A stretch of 17,200 nt of DNA from Dunaliella salina (lineage: Eukaryota; Chlorophyta; Chlorophyceae; Chlamydomonadales; Dunaliellaceae). Where the stretch lies: assembly GCA_002284615.2 (NCBI GenBank), contig MU069901.1:75681-92880 (forward strand), read 5' to 3'. Every line of letters starts with the position of its first letter. The stretch's first letter is position 1. Below the pieces are notes generated by a model. The model worked only from the letters and a program-made list of their open reading frames with translations. It was not told where the DNA came from and ran no database searches. A program made the translations under genes and the position numbers. Below, piece after piece: positions 1 to 10,445 of this stretch.

Positions 1-158
1 ACAGCATACGCCGTGCTCATGCAAGGGGTGGGTCGCAGCGTGCTGGTGTCTGTGACTGGGCTCTTGTGGGTGTGACCTGTGTGCAGGCTTGAGCCTGTCG
101 GTCAACCTGCAAAGTTGCAAGGCAAGCATCTTGGCAGCCCTTGTCCATCAGCAGAGGA
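1..158. other. Unassigned sequence at left edge
   Basis: No recognisable coding exon, RNA or repeat was seen here. A possible acceptor (GTGTGCAG near 90) is followed by a short open stretch, but its translation resembles nothing I recognise and no matching donor is evident. It may be intron of the gene whose exons begin at 2094. Confidence 0.3.
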
Positions 159-255
159 TGAAAAAGAAAGGGAAAGTCTGTGCAGGCCAGAGGCTGCGTG
201 CATTCAGGGAAGGTTTCCTGCCTAGCAAGCTAGCGTGGGCCTCAGCAAAGGGTCC
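159..255 (-). mobile_element. Degenerate LINE 3'-end fragment
   Basis: An A/G tail (GAAAAAGAAAGGGAAAG) is followed by GTCTGTGCAGGCCAGAGGC and GCGTGCATT. This parallels the 3' ends at 5988 and 7405 (GTCTACGCAAGCCAAAGGCC, GCGTGCATTAAGG). Read on the minus strand it is a LINE 3' UTR ending in a CTTTT-type tail. It is much diverged, so an older insertion than the others. No target-site duplication was found. Confidence 0.5.
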
Positions 256-380
256 TTAAGACCTGGTAAAAAGGAACAGCTACCTCATGTGAGAGCCTAC
301 AGCAGGGCTTGCTTCTTGGCCCAAATGACCCAAAACAGCTGGCAGACAAGCCCACGCAAGATTTGGTCTTGGCAGTTTCT

Positions 381-690
381 GCCGTGCTGAAACGGCAGAT
401 TTGATCATGCAGACAAGCCTTGCTGACAGCTAGCAAGTTGATCAGCCTTTCCTGCAACAGCAGGGTTAAGCCTGATCAGGCTGCAAGCTGGTCGGTCGGA
501 TGTCTACTAAAGGCTCCTCACGGCAGATGTTGCTGCGCAAGCATGGCAGATTCAAACATGCAGACAGGCCCAGAGTCTTGCTGACAGCTAGCAAGATCAG
601 CCTTTCCTGCAACAATGACGTTAAGCCTAATCAACTTGCTAGCTGGTCGGTCGGATGCCTACAAAAGGTTCCTCACGGCAGTTTTGCTTT
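381..690. repeat. Two-copy tandem duplication, unit about 155 bp
   Basis: The block GCTGACAGCTAGCAAG...ATCAGCCTTTCCTGCAAC...GGTCGGTCGGATG...CCTCACGGCAG occurs at about 421-526 and again at about 579-681. Landmarks are spaced 155-158 bp apart. The copies differ by small indels and substitutions. No coding potential is evident in either copy. Confidence 0.75.
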
Positions 691-695
691 ACCTG

Positions 696-728
696 GTTAG
701 GCCAAAGCGTTGCATAATGCTTTGTCTG
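696..728. repeat. Isolated single copy of the 33-bp minisatellite unit
   Basis: The segment beginning GTTAGGCCAAAGCGTTGC and ending GCTTTGTCTG is one 33-base unit of the array that starts at 1321, about 600 bp away. The adjoining GCTAAGTTGCACAA (726-738 area) is the reverse complement of TTGTGCAACTTAGC just before the array (about 1300-1313), a 14-bp inverted repeat bracketing the interval. Confidence 0.7.
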
Positions 729-738
729 GCTAAGTTGC

Positions 739-1320
739 ACAATACGGGGTTACGGGAAGGGACACAGGAACGGGTACGGGCACGGATACAGGTGGCTTGG
801 TATGGGTGATACGCGTGCTACTAAACAGTATTTCTGGAGGCCCAAAGACTGACAAAAAGTGGTCCTAGCCTTGTCAGAAGGACAACACAGCTTTGTGCAC
901 AAGCATGAGCAAAAGTAGGATTGTTTGCTGGGCAACTGCCAGTGCTAGTCCTCGAGGAAAGATGCAACAGTCAGCGCTGGCATGAACGTATTATGGGGCA
1001 TGGGACAAACGGTACATATACTTGAGTGGAGCCGCATGTGATTAACTATTAACGCACACTTAACATTAGGGGCATTAACAAGCAAGAAAAGGAATATGCT
1101 CTGTCTGCTCTGTGCTGTTGCACACACAACATATGGAGGCTTTAATGCACTGCCGCCAACAGGCTTTTCTCTCGTGCTGTTCAAACAAGCACTGGCACTG
1201 TCCTCCTCAGCACCCCACCTGCCCTGCCTGCCTACTGTGACACGTAACGTAACGGATATGGGACGAATGAATCGGCATTTCAGGGGGTCAAACGCGCGTG
1301 TTGTGCAACTTAGCTGCCTG
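739..1320. other. Unassigned sequence, probable intron
   Basis: No exon, RNA or transposon end was recognised. A short GGGNAC-rich run (about 745-790, units such as TACGGG, CACAGG, AACGGG) is a degenerate hexamer repeat. The rest is unique sequence leading into the 33-bp array. Confidence 0.3.
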
Positions 1321-2044
1321 GTTAGGCCAATGCATTGCCCCATGCTTTGCTTTGTTGGGCCAATACGTTGCCCCATGTTTTGCCTGGTTAGGCCAATGCT
1401 TTGCCCGATGCTTTGCCTGGTTTGGCCAATGTGTTGCCCTATGCTTTGCCTGGTTAGGCCAATGTTTTGCCCGATGCTTTGTTTGGTTAGGCAATTGCGT
1501 TGCCCCATGCTTTGTTTGGTTAGGCAAATGCGTTGCCCCATGCTTTGTTTGGATAGGCCAATGTTTTGCCTGATGCTTTGTTTGAATAGGCCAATGCGTT
1601 GCCTGATACTTTGCTTGGTTTGGCCAATGCGGCTCAATGCTTTGCTTAGTTTGGCCAATGCGATGCCCCATGCTTTGCCAGGTTGGGCAAATGCATTGCC
1701 CCATGCTCTGTTTGGATAGGCAATATTTTGCCTGATGCTTCGTTTGAATAGGCCAATGTTTTGCCCCATGCTCTGTTTGGTTAGGCCAATGCCTTGCCCA
1801 ATGTTTTGCCTGCTTAGGCCAATACTTTGCCCGATGCTTTGCTTGGTTAGCCCAAAGCATTGCCCCATGCTTTGACAGGTTGGGCAAATGCGTTGCCCCA
1901 TGCTCTGTTTGGTTAGGCCAATGTTTTGCCCCATGCTTTGTTTGGTAGAGCCAATGCATTGCCCGACGTTTTGCCTGCTTAGGCCGATACTTTTTCCGAT
2001 GCTTTGCCCGGTACGGCTGATGCGTTGCACCATGCTTTGCTCAA
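1321..2044. repeat. 33-bp minisatellite, 22 copies
   Basis: Consecutive units start at 1321, 1354, 1387, 1420, 1453, 1486, 1519, 1552, 1585 and so on to about 2012, with consensus GTTAGGCCAATGCNTTGCC then CCATGCTTTGTTTG. Each unit contains two related 13-mers (AATGCNTTGCCCC and ATGCTTTGCCTGG), suggesting growth from a shorter repeat. The unit is a multiple of three and mostly stop-free, so long ORFs appear on both strands. The minus frame (945-2033) gives an 11-residue repeat like QSMGQRIGLTK. A few units are 32 bp. The array lies just upstream of the UPF2-like exon at 2094, so it is most simply intronic, though coding on the minus strand cannot be excluded. Confidence 0.9.
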
Positions 2045-2093
2045 TGCCTCAAATTTGCAAGAATCCAATACTGTGCCTGCCATTTTTCTGCAG

Positions 2094-4726
<2,633 letters not shown>

Positions 4727-5590
4727 TGTTAATGTATCTTGTACAAATGCTCCTCCCTATGACCATGCTGCCTCTGAGGCTCCCTTTGACTGAAACTTTG
4801 CAAATGATTCAAGGAATCTCCAATGTAGGCTGGCACGCAAGTTCCCGCTTTTCCTCTTTCCTTCTATCTGCTGACGATGGCCAGTGGGGGGCGACCCCTA
4901 CCCCCCCAGAGAAGGTGTCTTTAAGGATGGTCATTGCACACCATGCCCCCAACCTTGGAACAACAATAATGCTCATCGCAAAGGGTGACCCCCACCTTGT
5001 CGACAAAGGTTGCTTGCAAGATATATGCGTTCTCGAGAAACTAGCACTTCACAGTCCAAGACTGGGGGCATCTTGCCAAATCAGCCACGGCATGGTCCCT
5101 AATTTTTGCCCCTCGAGTCTCCAAACCCCACCAACTGCACCAAATTTGGTGGTTTTAAGTAAGTAAGTACCAGAATACAAGACCTGAAAACACAAGCCAG
5201 AAAACACACCTACTCTGAGGAATTGCCATCATTATTTCTGGCAGCAAAAGTAAAGCTACCAGCATTCAACACAACTATTCCAGGAAAAATCACAATGGGG
5301 TGACTCCTCGACAAGCACTCCATCAAAACTTCAGGGAAAAATAGGAATCCAAAAACAGAAGGCCCAGTTCCTCCCATCAAGTGAGCCCCTCCTCTATCTC
5401 CAAGGTGGGCTGCAGGTGGTTTTGGGTTCTGTTGAGCAATAACCAAGTGCTCGCTCTAATTTGTACCAATTCATTCTGAGCAAAAAGGAGCACATGCGCA
5501 AGTGCTCTGACACTTTCCCTGAAAGCAATTAGAAACTGTCGATGCCACAGCTGCTACACATTTAGGGGGAGGAATTACTGCCTAGAAACC
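4727..5590. other. Unassigned sequence downstream of UPF2-like stop
   Basis: Probably 3' UTR followed by intergenic sequence. A 146-residue open frame (4726-5166, +) exists but its composition and translation resemble nothing I know, so it is not called a gene. A GTAAGTAAGTA run at about 5157-5168 is a triple donor-like tract. No transposon end was recognised. Confidence 0.3.
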
Positions 5591-5651
5591 TTTTGCTGCC
5601 TCTCTTTGAGCAAGATGGTTCTGCTTTCACTGAGTCGTACATCCAGTTGGT

Positions 5652-5949
5652 ATCAGTCCAGCAAATTTAACAAGGTCAGGCACGGGATACTGCTAGTAAC
5701 CTTCCTGATCCCCATTGACTTCTTTCTTCTGTTTTCTCTCGGTGAAGAGGATACACGTTGCCTCGGCCCTAGGTATCCCCTTTTTCTTAATTGATGTGGG
5801 GAGTGTTTTCACTGCCTGCGTAGTTTTTCTTTTCTTTCTTTTCAGCAAATTTGAAAGGTGAAGATCTTGCTGAGTGCTGTAAGATTATGGTGGAGCACAC
5901 ACCTTTCTGTATGAATACCTATGCTGATAGACTTTTTGCTAGCATGCAA
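5652..5949 (+). CDS. Exon-like segment of unrecognised gene, split by a LINE tail
   Basis: If the insert at 5677-5843 and one copy of its flanking duplication are ignored, the + strand has an open frame reading ISPANLKGEDLAECCKIMVE, then HTPFCMNTYADRLFASMQ, ending at a good donor CAA|GTAAGG (5950). The right-hand part (from about 5845) is preceded by TTTTCTTTCTTTTCAG supplied by the LINE tail itself, which could act as an acceptor. Upstream, the frame meets a TGA (near 5630), so an acceptor such as ATCCAG or TATCAG would be needed. I do not recognise the protein. Confidence 0.35.
5677..5843 (+). mobile_element. 5'-truncated LINE 3' end with target-site duplication
   Basis: The sequence includes the last codons of the element (ARDTASNLPDPH then TGA, equivalent to EPGASSNPPDPH plus TAG in the copy ending at 16728), the 3' UTR motif CTTAATTGATGTGGGGAG, CTGCCTGCGTAG and a TTTTTCTTTTCTTTC tail. 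It is flanked by AGCAAATTTAACAAGGT (5660-5676) and AGCAAATTTGAAAGGT (5844-5859), a slightly diverged duplication. Confidence 0.75.
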
Positions 5950-5972
5950 GTAAGGGAACCTTCGCCTATGAA

Positions 5973-6374
5973 AGAAAAGAAAAGAAAAGTCTACGCAAGC
6001 CAAAGGCCGCGTGCATTAAGGGAAGAACCCCTAACAAAAGTTAGAGGCCTCACCAGGAGGCCCCCCACCTAAACTGAGACAAAACTAGCTAAGGAGAGAG
6101 CAAGAGACAGAACTAATGGGGATCTGGAGGATTGCTAGCCATGCCCCTGAGTCCTCGGAATCTCCTTCTTCCATCCTCAGTCGCCGTCGCGCGCCCATCA
6201 AACCCCTCCCAGATGCCCTCTGAAAGCAAAGTGCATGTCTAGTATTAATGATGGTAGATAATCTTTGGATGGCATAATCCCTGAGCTTGGATGCTAGTGA
6301 TTTGGCTTTCTGTTCGGTTAGACCCAGATTTATGAGAGGTGTAATTGTTAGCTCATTGTAAATCGTGCCACCCA
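5973..6374 (-). mobile_element. 5'-truncated LINE 3' end, copy A
   Basis: On the minus strand it encodes the element C-terminal module (GVGGTIYNELTITPLINLGL, then KAKSLASKLRDYAIQRLS), a 3' UTR and a (CTTTT)n tail. CGCCTATGAA occurs at both ends (5963-5972 and 6375-6384), a likely 10-bp target-site duplication, though the right-hand copy partly overlaps sequence that aligns with the element, so some microhomology is probable. It forms the left arm of an inverted repeat with 6425-6851. Confidence 0.8.
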
Positions 6375-6424
6375 CGCCTATGAACACTAAGTCTAATTTG
6401 CCTAAAAACACAACGTTGCGCATG

Positions 6425-6851
6425 TGGCCGGTACCATTTACAATGAGTTTACCATCACACCCCTTATAAATCCGGGCCTGCCTAAACAAAAAGCCAAATC
6501 ACTAGCAGCCAAGCTTAGGGACCATGCCATCCAAAGGTCAACTTCTATAAAAAAACACCAGACACGCTCTTTGCTGTCAGGGGGCTTCTGGGAGGGGGTC
6601 TGCTGGACGCGCGGCGGCAGAGGACAGGAGGAGGAGTGTCCAGGCGTCAAGAGGTATGGCGAGCAGCGACCCTCCAGATCCCCACTAGATATAATTCTGG
6701 CTCTCTCCTAGGCTCGCTGTGTCTAGTGTAGGTTCTCAGGGCCTTCTGGTGAGGCCACTGCTTCCCTGCTAGCCTGCTAGCTTGTCAGTCAGTGGACCTT
6801 CCCTTAATGCACGCGGCTTCTGGCTTGCGTAGATTTTCTTTTCTCTTCTTT
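6425..6851 (+). mobile_element. 5'-truncated LINE 3' end, copy A' (opposite orientation)
   Basis: The plus strand encodes GTIYNEFTITPLINPGLPKQ and KAKSLAAKLRDHAIQR, then a 3' UTR with TTCCCTTAATGCACGCGGC and CTTGCGTAGATTTTCTTTTC. The flanks ACGTTGCGCATG (6413-6424) and ACATTGCGTATG (6852-6863) match at 10 of 12 positions, an aged target-site duplication. The start of the copy lacks the GVG codons, so truncation lies within the GVGGTIY motif. Confidence 0.78.
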
Positions 6852-6863
6852 ACATTGCGTATG

Positions 6864-7104
6864 AGTCCCAGTCTACTTACCTATGTATACTAAGTCTATT
6901 TCGGCTACGAACACTGCATTTGCATTTTGCCTTTGAGCCACTGTTTCAGACACCAAGCTTAATTTTTCTTTCTTGTGATGAAAGTGCCACATGTGTCTTA
7001 GCATTTTTTGTTTTACTGGCAGAGTTTCTTCAGTTCAAGAGAGAGTCGAGCAGCCCAACTAAATGGCTAAGTGCTAGAAATCCATTTCAACCTTGTAACC
7101 TTGT
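6864..7104. other. Unassigned host-like sequence between LINE copies
   Basis: CCTATGTATACTAAGTCTATTT (about 6882-6902) echoes CCTATGAACACTAAGTCTAATTT in the spacer between copies A and A' (6378-6400), so the two are related host sequence. The rest is AT-richer. A CAACCTTGTAACCTTGTTGATG run (about 7088-7110) resembles the CTTGTAA-type repeat near 16250. Confidence 0.3.
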
Positions 7105-7371
7105 TGATGCAACCTTGTTGTTGGCTGCGGTGCGAGCGCAAGCATCAGCCACCTCATTTCCTACAATGCCGGAGTGGGCTTTGACTTTGTAGCAATGAAT
7201 AGAGTGAGGGGATCGTTCTAATATGGTTGATATTGCATGAATGAGCTCTGCGTGCAAGTGATAGTTCATGCGCATCAAATTCAGGATTTGCTCAGAAATT
7301 TGGGAGAGACAGGATGCACTATCAGTGGCAATTTGAGCATGCTCGTATTGGAATGCCACAAGGATAACCAA
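7105..7371 (-). pseudogene. RNase H fragment of a second minus-strand LINE copy
   Basis: The minus-strand frame reads YEHAQIATDSASCLSQISEQ, a middle segment, and YKVKAHSGIVGNEVADACAR. These are the third and fourth acidic blocks of RNase H (TDS and the H-G-NE-AD block). It is closely related to the corresponding region of the large element (TTDSASCLFQI at about 9690; KAHSGI at about 8810). It ends abruptly at the A/G tail of the large element (7372), so the large element probably inserted into, or recombined with, this older fragment. Confidence 0.75.
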
Positions 7372-7528
7372 AGAAAGAAAAGAAAAGAAAGAAAAGAAAA
7401 GAAAAGTCTACGCAAGCCAAAGGCCGCGTGCATTAAGGAAAGAACCCTTAACAAAAGTTAGAGGCCTCACCAGGAGCCCTTCCACCTAAACTAAACAAGA
7501 CTAGCCTAGGAAAGAGCAAGAGACAAAA

Positions 7529-7860
7529 CTAATGGGGATCCAGAGGATTGTTTGCCATGCCCCTGAGCGCTCGGATTCTCCTTCTTCCATCCTCAGCCGC
7601 CTCCACGCGCCCAGCAGACCCCCTCCCAGTTACCCCCTGAAAGCAGAGTGCACGTCTAGTCTTAATGATGGTGGATAATCTTTGGATGGCATGGTCCCTA
7701 AGCTGGGATGCTAGCAATTTAGCTTTTTGCTTGGTCAGGCCCAGATTTATAAGAAGAGTAATTGTATAATCATTGTAAATCGTGCCACCCACACCAATTA
7801 AGATGGTATGCAAAGTCACTTTGTTATTTCTGTTTGGGTTTCTTAAGCTGCATGTTTAGA
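7529..7860 (-). pseudogene. LINE C-terminal GVGGTIY module
   Basis: The translation contains TLHTILIGVGGTIYNDYTIT, LINLGLTKQKAKLLASQLRD and HAIQRLSTIIKTRRAL, ending NNPLDPH and a stop. It is in the same frame as the nuclease segment above it, with stops between. The matching plus-strand module is LLGVGGTIYTEHTLKQF...LGLDH...TTRRAIEN. The conserved glycine-rich turn, two helices and the TRRA motif point to a defined small domain of unknown function that follows the nuclease. Confidence 0.65.
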
Positions 7861-7897
7861 GTCTGTTTATGATGTGGGAATGTTGAGCCTGCGCACG

Positions 7898-8173
7898 TTA
7901 TAAAGTGATGGATGCATTTGTGTCAGGGCAGGATTTAGGTCCAACGAGGTGGATGTCCCTATCTTGTGGGGGAATCTTGGAAGGATTGAGGTGGGCTTGT
8001 CTGCCTGGGATAGGGCGCACAAACAGAGCATCAGGGCGGTTTTGGTGCCGTGCAGGTGAAGCAGTGCCATTTGGGAAAACCCAGTCTGGAATAGCGCGAG
8101 AGATGTTTTCAGGGACTTGCATGCCTTGATCCAGAAGTCTGTCATGATTGCAGCCATCCATGCTAATGAGGGA
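7898..8173 (-). pseudogene. Restriction-like endonuclease segment of the LINE (inactivated)
   Basis: It is in frame with the CCHC segment (one TGA at about 8174). RPDALFVRP (about 8012-8038) supplies the PD motif and is followed after a loop by DRDIHLVGPKSCPDT. The plus-strand relative has HLIEIKFCEDT here, so the E of E-x-K has become G in this copy. With several stops the protein is dead. In REL-type LINEs this domain nicks the target DNA to prime reverse transcription. Confidence 0.65.
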
Positions 8174-8700
8174 TCAGCCATAGCGGCCTATACTGATGGC
8201 TTCTACACAGAGACAAAGGGCCGCATTGTGTCTGTTGGTGTGCATCCCACTCATTGTTGGGTTGGTGCACCTAAGCAGAACGTGATAAATGTTGTCCTTA
8301 TTTGCACAGAGTGGGCATCTATCAGAACTGGACAAGTTGAAGTTGTAGGCATGACTCTGTGTGTACAGTGCATCCGTTCGATACTTCAAAAGATTTATTT
8401 GTTGTTTAAGGGTAATCTTAGGATTTTTCCAGAAGGAGTTGCTGATCTCCTTGTTTGCAAGTTGAGATATTGGGTTGTGAGCTTCAATGTTTGCATTTGT
8501 GGTGGGCGGTGTGGCATTGCTAAGCTTTTGCCATCTCTGGTAGTGGTAGCCAGAGGTTATAGCAGAGCCAAGTTTGTGTTTCTCGTGCATGTGTGTTTTA
8601 AGTTTGTCGCTCATGTTGGTGAGATATTGTATGGGGAAATTGTGGGAGCGGTGCATGCTATCATTTTGTGTGGAAGAGGTCTTCAATGAAAGCCAATAAA
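8174..8700 (-). pseudogene. LINE linker and CCHC zinc finger
   Basis: An open frame of about 170 codons. CPLCANKDNIYHVLLRC (8267-8317) is C-x2-C-x7-H-x4-C, followed by TNRHNAALCLC; a CCHC finger and an RHN motif just before the PD-(D/E)XK core are typical of REL-type LINEs. Upstream is a region with YLTNMSDKLKTHMHEKHKLG that matches the plus-strand copy (YLPNLQDVLKFHMHT), probably a linker after RNase H. Confidence 0.7.
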
Positions 8701-8866
8701 AATTGTGGAAAGGGTCGCTGGCATCTGGAAGTGCAATGTCTATGGTGTGAGAGAGGGCTGCGATGCAAGCGCAAGCGTCAGCCCCCTCATTACTATGATG
8801 CCAGAGTGGGCTTTGACTTTATAAAAATGAATAGGTTGAGGGGAGTGCTCTAATATGGTTGATATT
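8700..8866 (-). pseudogene. LINE RNase H, C-terminal part (downstream of hAT insert)
   Basis: The minus strand reads STILEHSPQPIHFYKVKAHS, GII, then after a one-base deletion NEGADACACIAA, the last RNase H block. The deletion is visible against GGCATTGTAGGAAATGAG in the fragment at 7105-7371 (here GGCATCATAGTAATGAG). It continues the domain broken by the 720-bp insertion at 8867-9586. Confidence 0.7.
8859..8866. repeat. hAT target-site duplication, left (TTGATATT)
   Basis: TTGATATT occurs immediately left of TAGGGTTGGC and immediately right of CCAACCCTA (9587-9594). The uninterrupted homologue near 7222 (TAATATGGTTGATATTGCATG) has it once. Confidence 0.95.
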
Positions 8867-9586
8867 TAGGGTTGGCACAAACGTTATAATTATATATAAC
8901 GTTATATTTATAACATAAGTATACAACCCGTATATTTGAGTTTGGATCTCGTTATGTTATACGCTATAAAGTTATGTACATTTGAGGCGCAGGAGAGTGC
9001 AGCACAGAGCAGGCAAGCAAAGCTGAATTCTGTCTGTGGGAGGCAGGCTGCGCTAAATACAGGGGCATGGTTGAAGCCTGTGTTCATAGGGAAAGGCCCA
9101 TGCAAGCCTTTGCAGTGCAGGCTGGTGTGCAACAGGGGCGGGAAGGCAGTGTGGGGGAAGGATCTGGCCAGTGACAACCTTGCCGGGTCTACCAAGGATC
9201 ACTATACATGGGGTGGATGCAAGGGGCTGCGCGTGGAAGCAGGCCAAGCATCTCTGAGTGTTGAGCATGGCGAGGAGCAGCAAGGGCAGCATGGTTTGAC
9301 TGCATGGTTATACGGGAATGGTGAATAAAGGGATGTTTCACGCGCGTGGCGCAACCTCTGACTTTCAAACACTAATTATTTGGTCACCACCTCATTTTGA
9401 CCTCAAATAAATTGGGTTAGCGGTCTCTACTCTTTGAGAGCTATTCGTTGAAACCCTTGGAGTTGGGATTTGCTCAACCTGAATTTTGAGTATATAACAT
9501 TTGTAACGTTAATAACGTTATATAACGTTATACACGGGTTATATCACGTCAAGCCATTTCGCTGCATAACGTTTGTGCCAACCCTA
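8867..9586. mobile_element. Non-autonomous hAT-type DNA transposon, 720 bp
   Basis: Perfect 21-bp terminal inverted repeats begin TAGGGTTGGCACAAACG (8867-8887 and 9566-9586). An exact 8-bp duplication and a TAGGG-type terminus are characteristic of the hAT superfamily. Subterminal regions are AT-rich with repeated TATAACGTTATA-like palindromes (about 8893-8907 and 9502-9533), as expected for transposase-binding sites. No transposase ORF or DDE/dimerisation motif is present, so it needs a source elsewhere. The interior (about 8980-9330) is GC-richer than the ends and could be captured host sequence. Identical inverted repeats suggest recent activity relative to the decayed LINE it disrupts. 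Confidence 0.92.
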
Positions 9587-9594
9587 TTGATATT
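9587..9594. repeat. hAT target-site duplication, right (TTGATATT)
   Basis: This is the exact repeat of 8859-8866; after it the LINE resumes as GTATGAATGAGCTCTGC, matching GCATGAATGAGCTCTGC at about 7232. Confidence 0.95.
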
Positions 9595-9983
9595 GTATGA
9601 ATGAGCTCTGCAAGTAGGTGATACCTCATGCGCATGGGATGAAGGGTTTGATTAGAAATCTGAAAAAGGCAGGATGCACTATCAGTGGTGATCTCAGTTT
9701 GCTCGTGTTGGAGTGCCACAAGGATACCCACAAGTTCTGCTCTAGTGATGGTATTTGTGGGCCCATGGCCATTGGGTTTTATGTGCAGTTGCAGGTGTTG
9801 GGAGGATGGTGCTGTGTCCCTTCCTGGTTTGTGAACACCAGAGCCAGAAAGTGGTGGGAAGTCGTCATCTTTGTGTTTAATAACACTGCCTTCAATGTAG
9901 GTGATTTCTCTCCAGTCCATGATTTTTGGTACAGACTTTTTTTTTAGCTGTCTGGGATGAAGGCTGTCCTTGCCTGAGGGCAC
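9587..9983 (-). pseudogene. LINE RNase H, N-terminal part
   Basis: The minus frame gives WREITYIEGSVIKH, then TRAELVGILVALQHEQTEIT, TDSASCLFQISNQ and RYHLLAELIHTIS, after which it runs into the hAT element. The expected first catalytic Asp block (YTDGS in the plus-strand relative) is YIEGS here, so D has become E. The Glu (AEL) and second Asp (TDS) blocks are kept. Frames upstream (to about 10160) encode the linker to the PCIF1-like region but are shifted. Confidence 0.72.
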
Positions 9984-10189
9984 TTGTGTGAGCAGCTACG
10001 AATGACAGGGGGAAGTGATTGGAATTTCTGTTTCCAAGTGTTGATGCAAGGTGTTGGTGGGCACGCAATGGCGTTGGGTTTGCAGGATCCAGGAGTACAC
10101 GCTGTACAGTGGTGAAAGCCAAAGTGTGGTCTATTCAAATTGCATCCTCGAAAGGGACGTGGAGGTCGTGGGTTTGATTCTGTGGAGGT

Positions 10190-10303
10190 CCAATAAGGCA
10201 GGCCCTGTACGGGTGCTAAGGTTGATCCTCCCGTGATGCTAGGGGGCTAGTCCCGCTTGCGTAGCTTTTCCTTTTCCTTGTCCTTTTCCTTTTCCTTTTC
10301 CAG
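10190..10303 (+). mobile_element. Short LINE/SINE 3'-end fragment with (CCTTTT)n tail
   Basis: GCTTGCGTAGCTTTTCC is followed by a CTTTTCC-rich tail to 10303, the same ending (CTTGCGTAG then a T/C tail) as the plus-oriented LINE copies. It interrupts the minus element between the PCIF1-like and RNase H regions. The 5' boundary is uncertain (somewhere 10160-10190) and no convincing target-site duplication was found. The upstream GTGGGTTTGATTCTGTGG looks slightly like a Pol III B box, but a T-arm does not pair well, so a tRNA-derived SINE is only a possibility. Confidence 0.5.
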
Positions 10304-10445
10304 GGGTAGCCAGTTAACCGGAACATCTTGATGGAGGAGTTCAAACCATTCTTTGTTAGCGGTATTTTGTGCTTCTCTGGCATTGGGATTTCAGACAACA
10401 ATGAGTTGCATAGGATAGGAAGGTGGTGTGGAATTGGGTATGGTA

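Noticed and set aside
945..2033. 362-residue minus-strand ORF and the 207-residue plus ORF (1096-1719) as proteins
   Set aside because: Both are produced by a 33-bp repeat that lacks stops in most frames. No start context or non-repeat domain supports either; kept only as a finding.
1321..2044. CRISPR array
   Set aside because: Units are directly adjacent with no unique spacers, and the window is eukaryotic.
5652..5949. Assignment of the exon-like peptide to MMS19
   Set aside because: GEDL...TPF loosely recalls a segment of the N-terminal HEAT region of MMS19, but the match is too short and weak to name it.
5973..6851. 5' inversion (twin priming) of a single LINE
   Set aside because: Both arms contain the same 3' region with their own tails, so they are two insertions, not one copy with an inverted 5' part.
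8117..8689. 190-residue plus ORF
   Set aside because: It is the antisense of the CCHC-containing LINE frame on the minus strand, which has the meaningful motifs.
10090..10303. Complete tRNA-derived SINE
   Set aside because: GGTTTGATTC resembles a B box but the flanking stem does not pair, no A box at proper distance is convincing, and the left part still aligns with the LINE linker.
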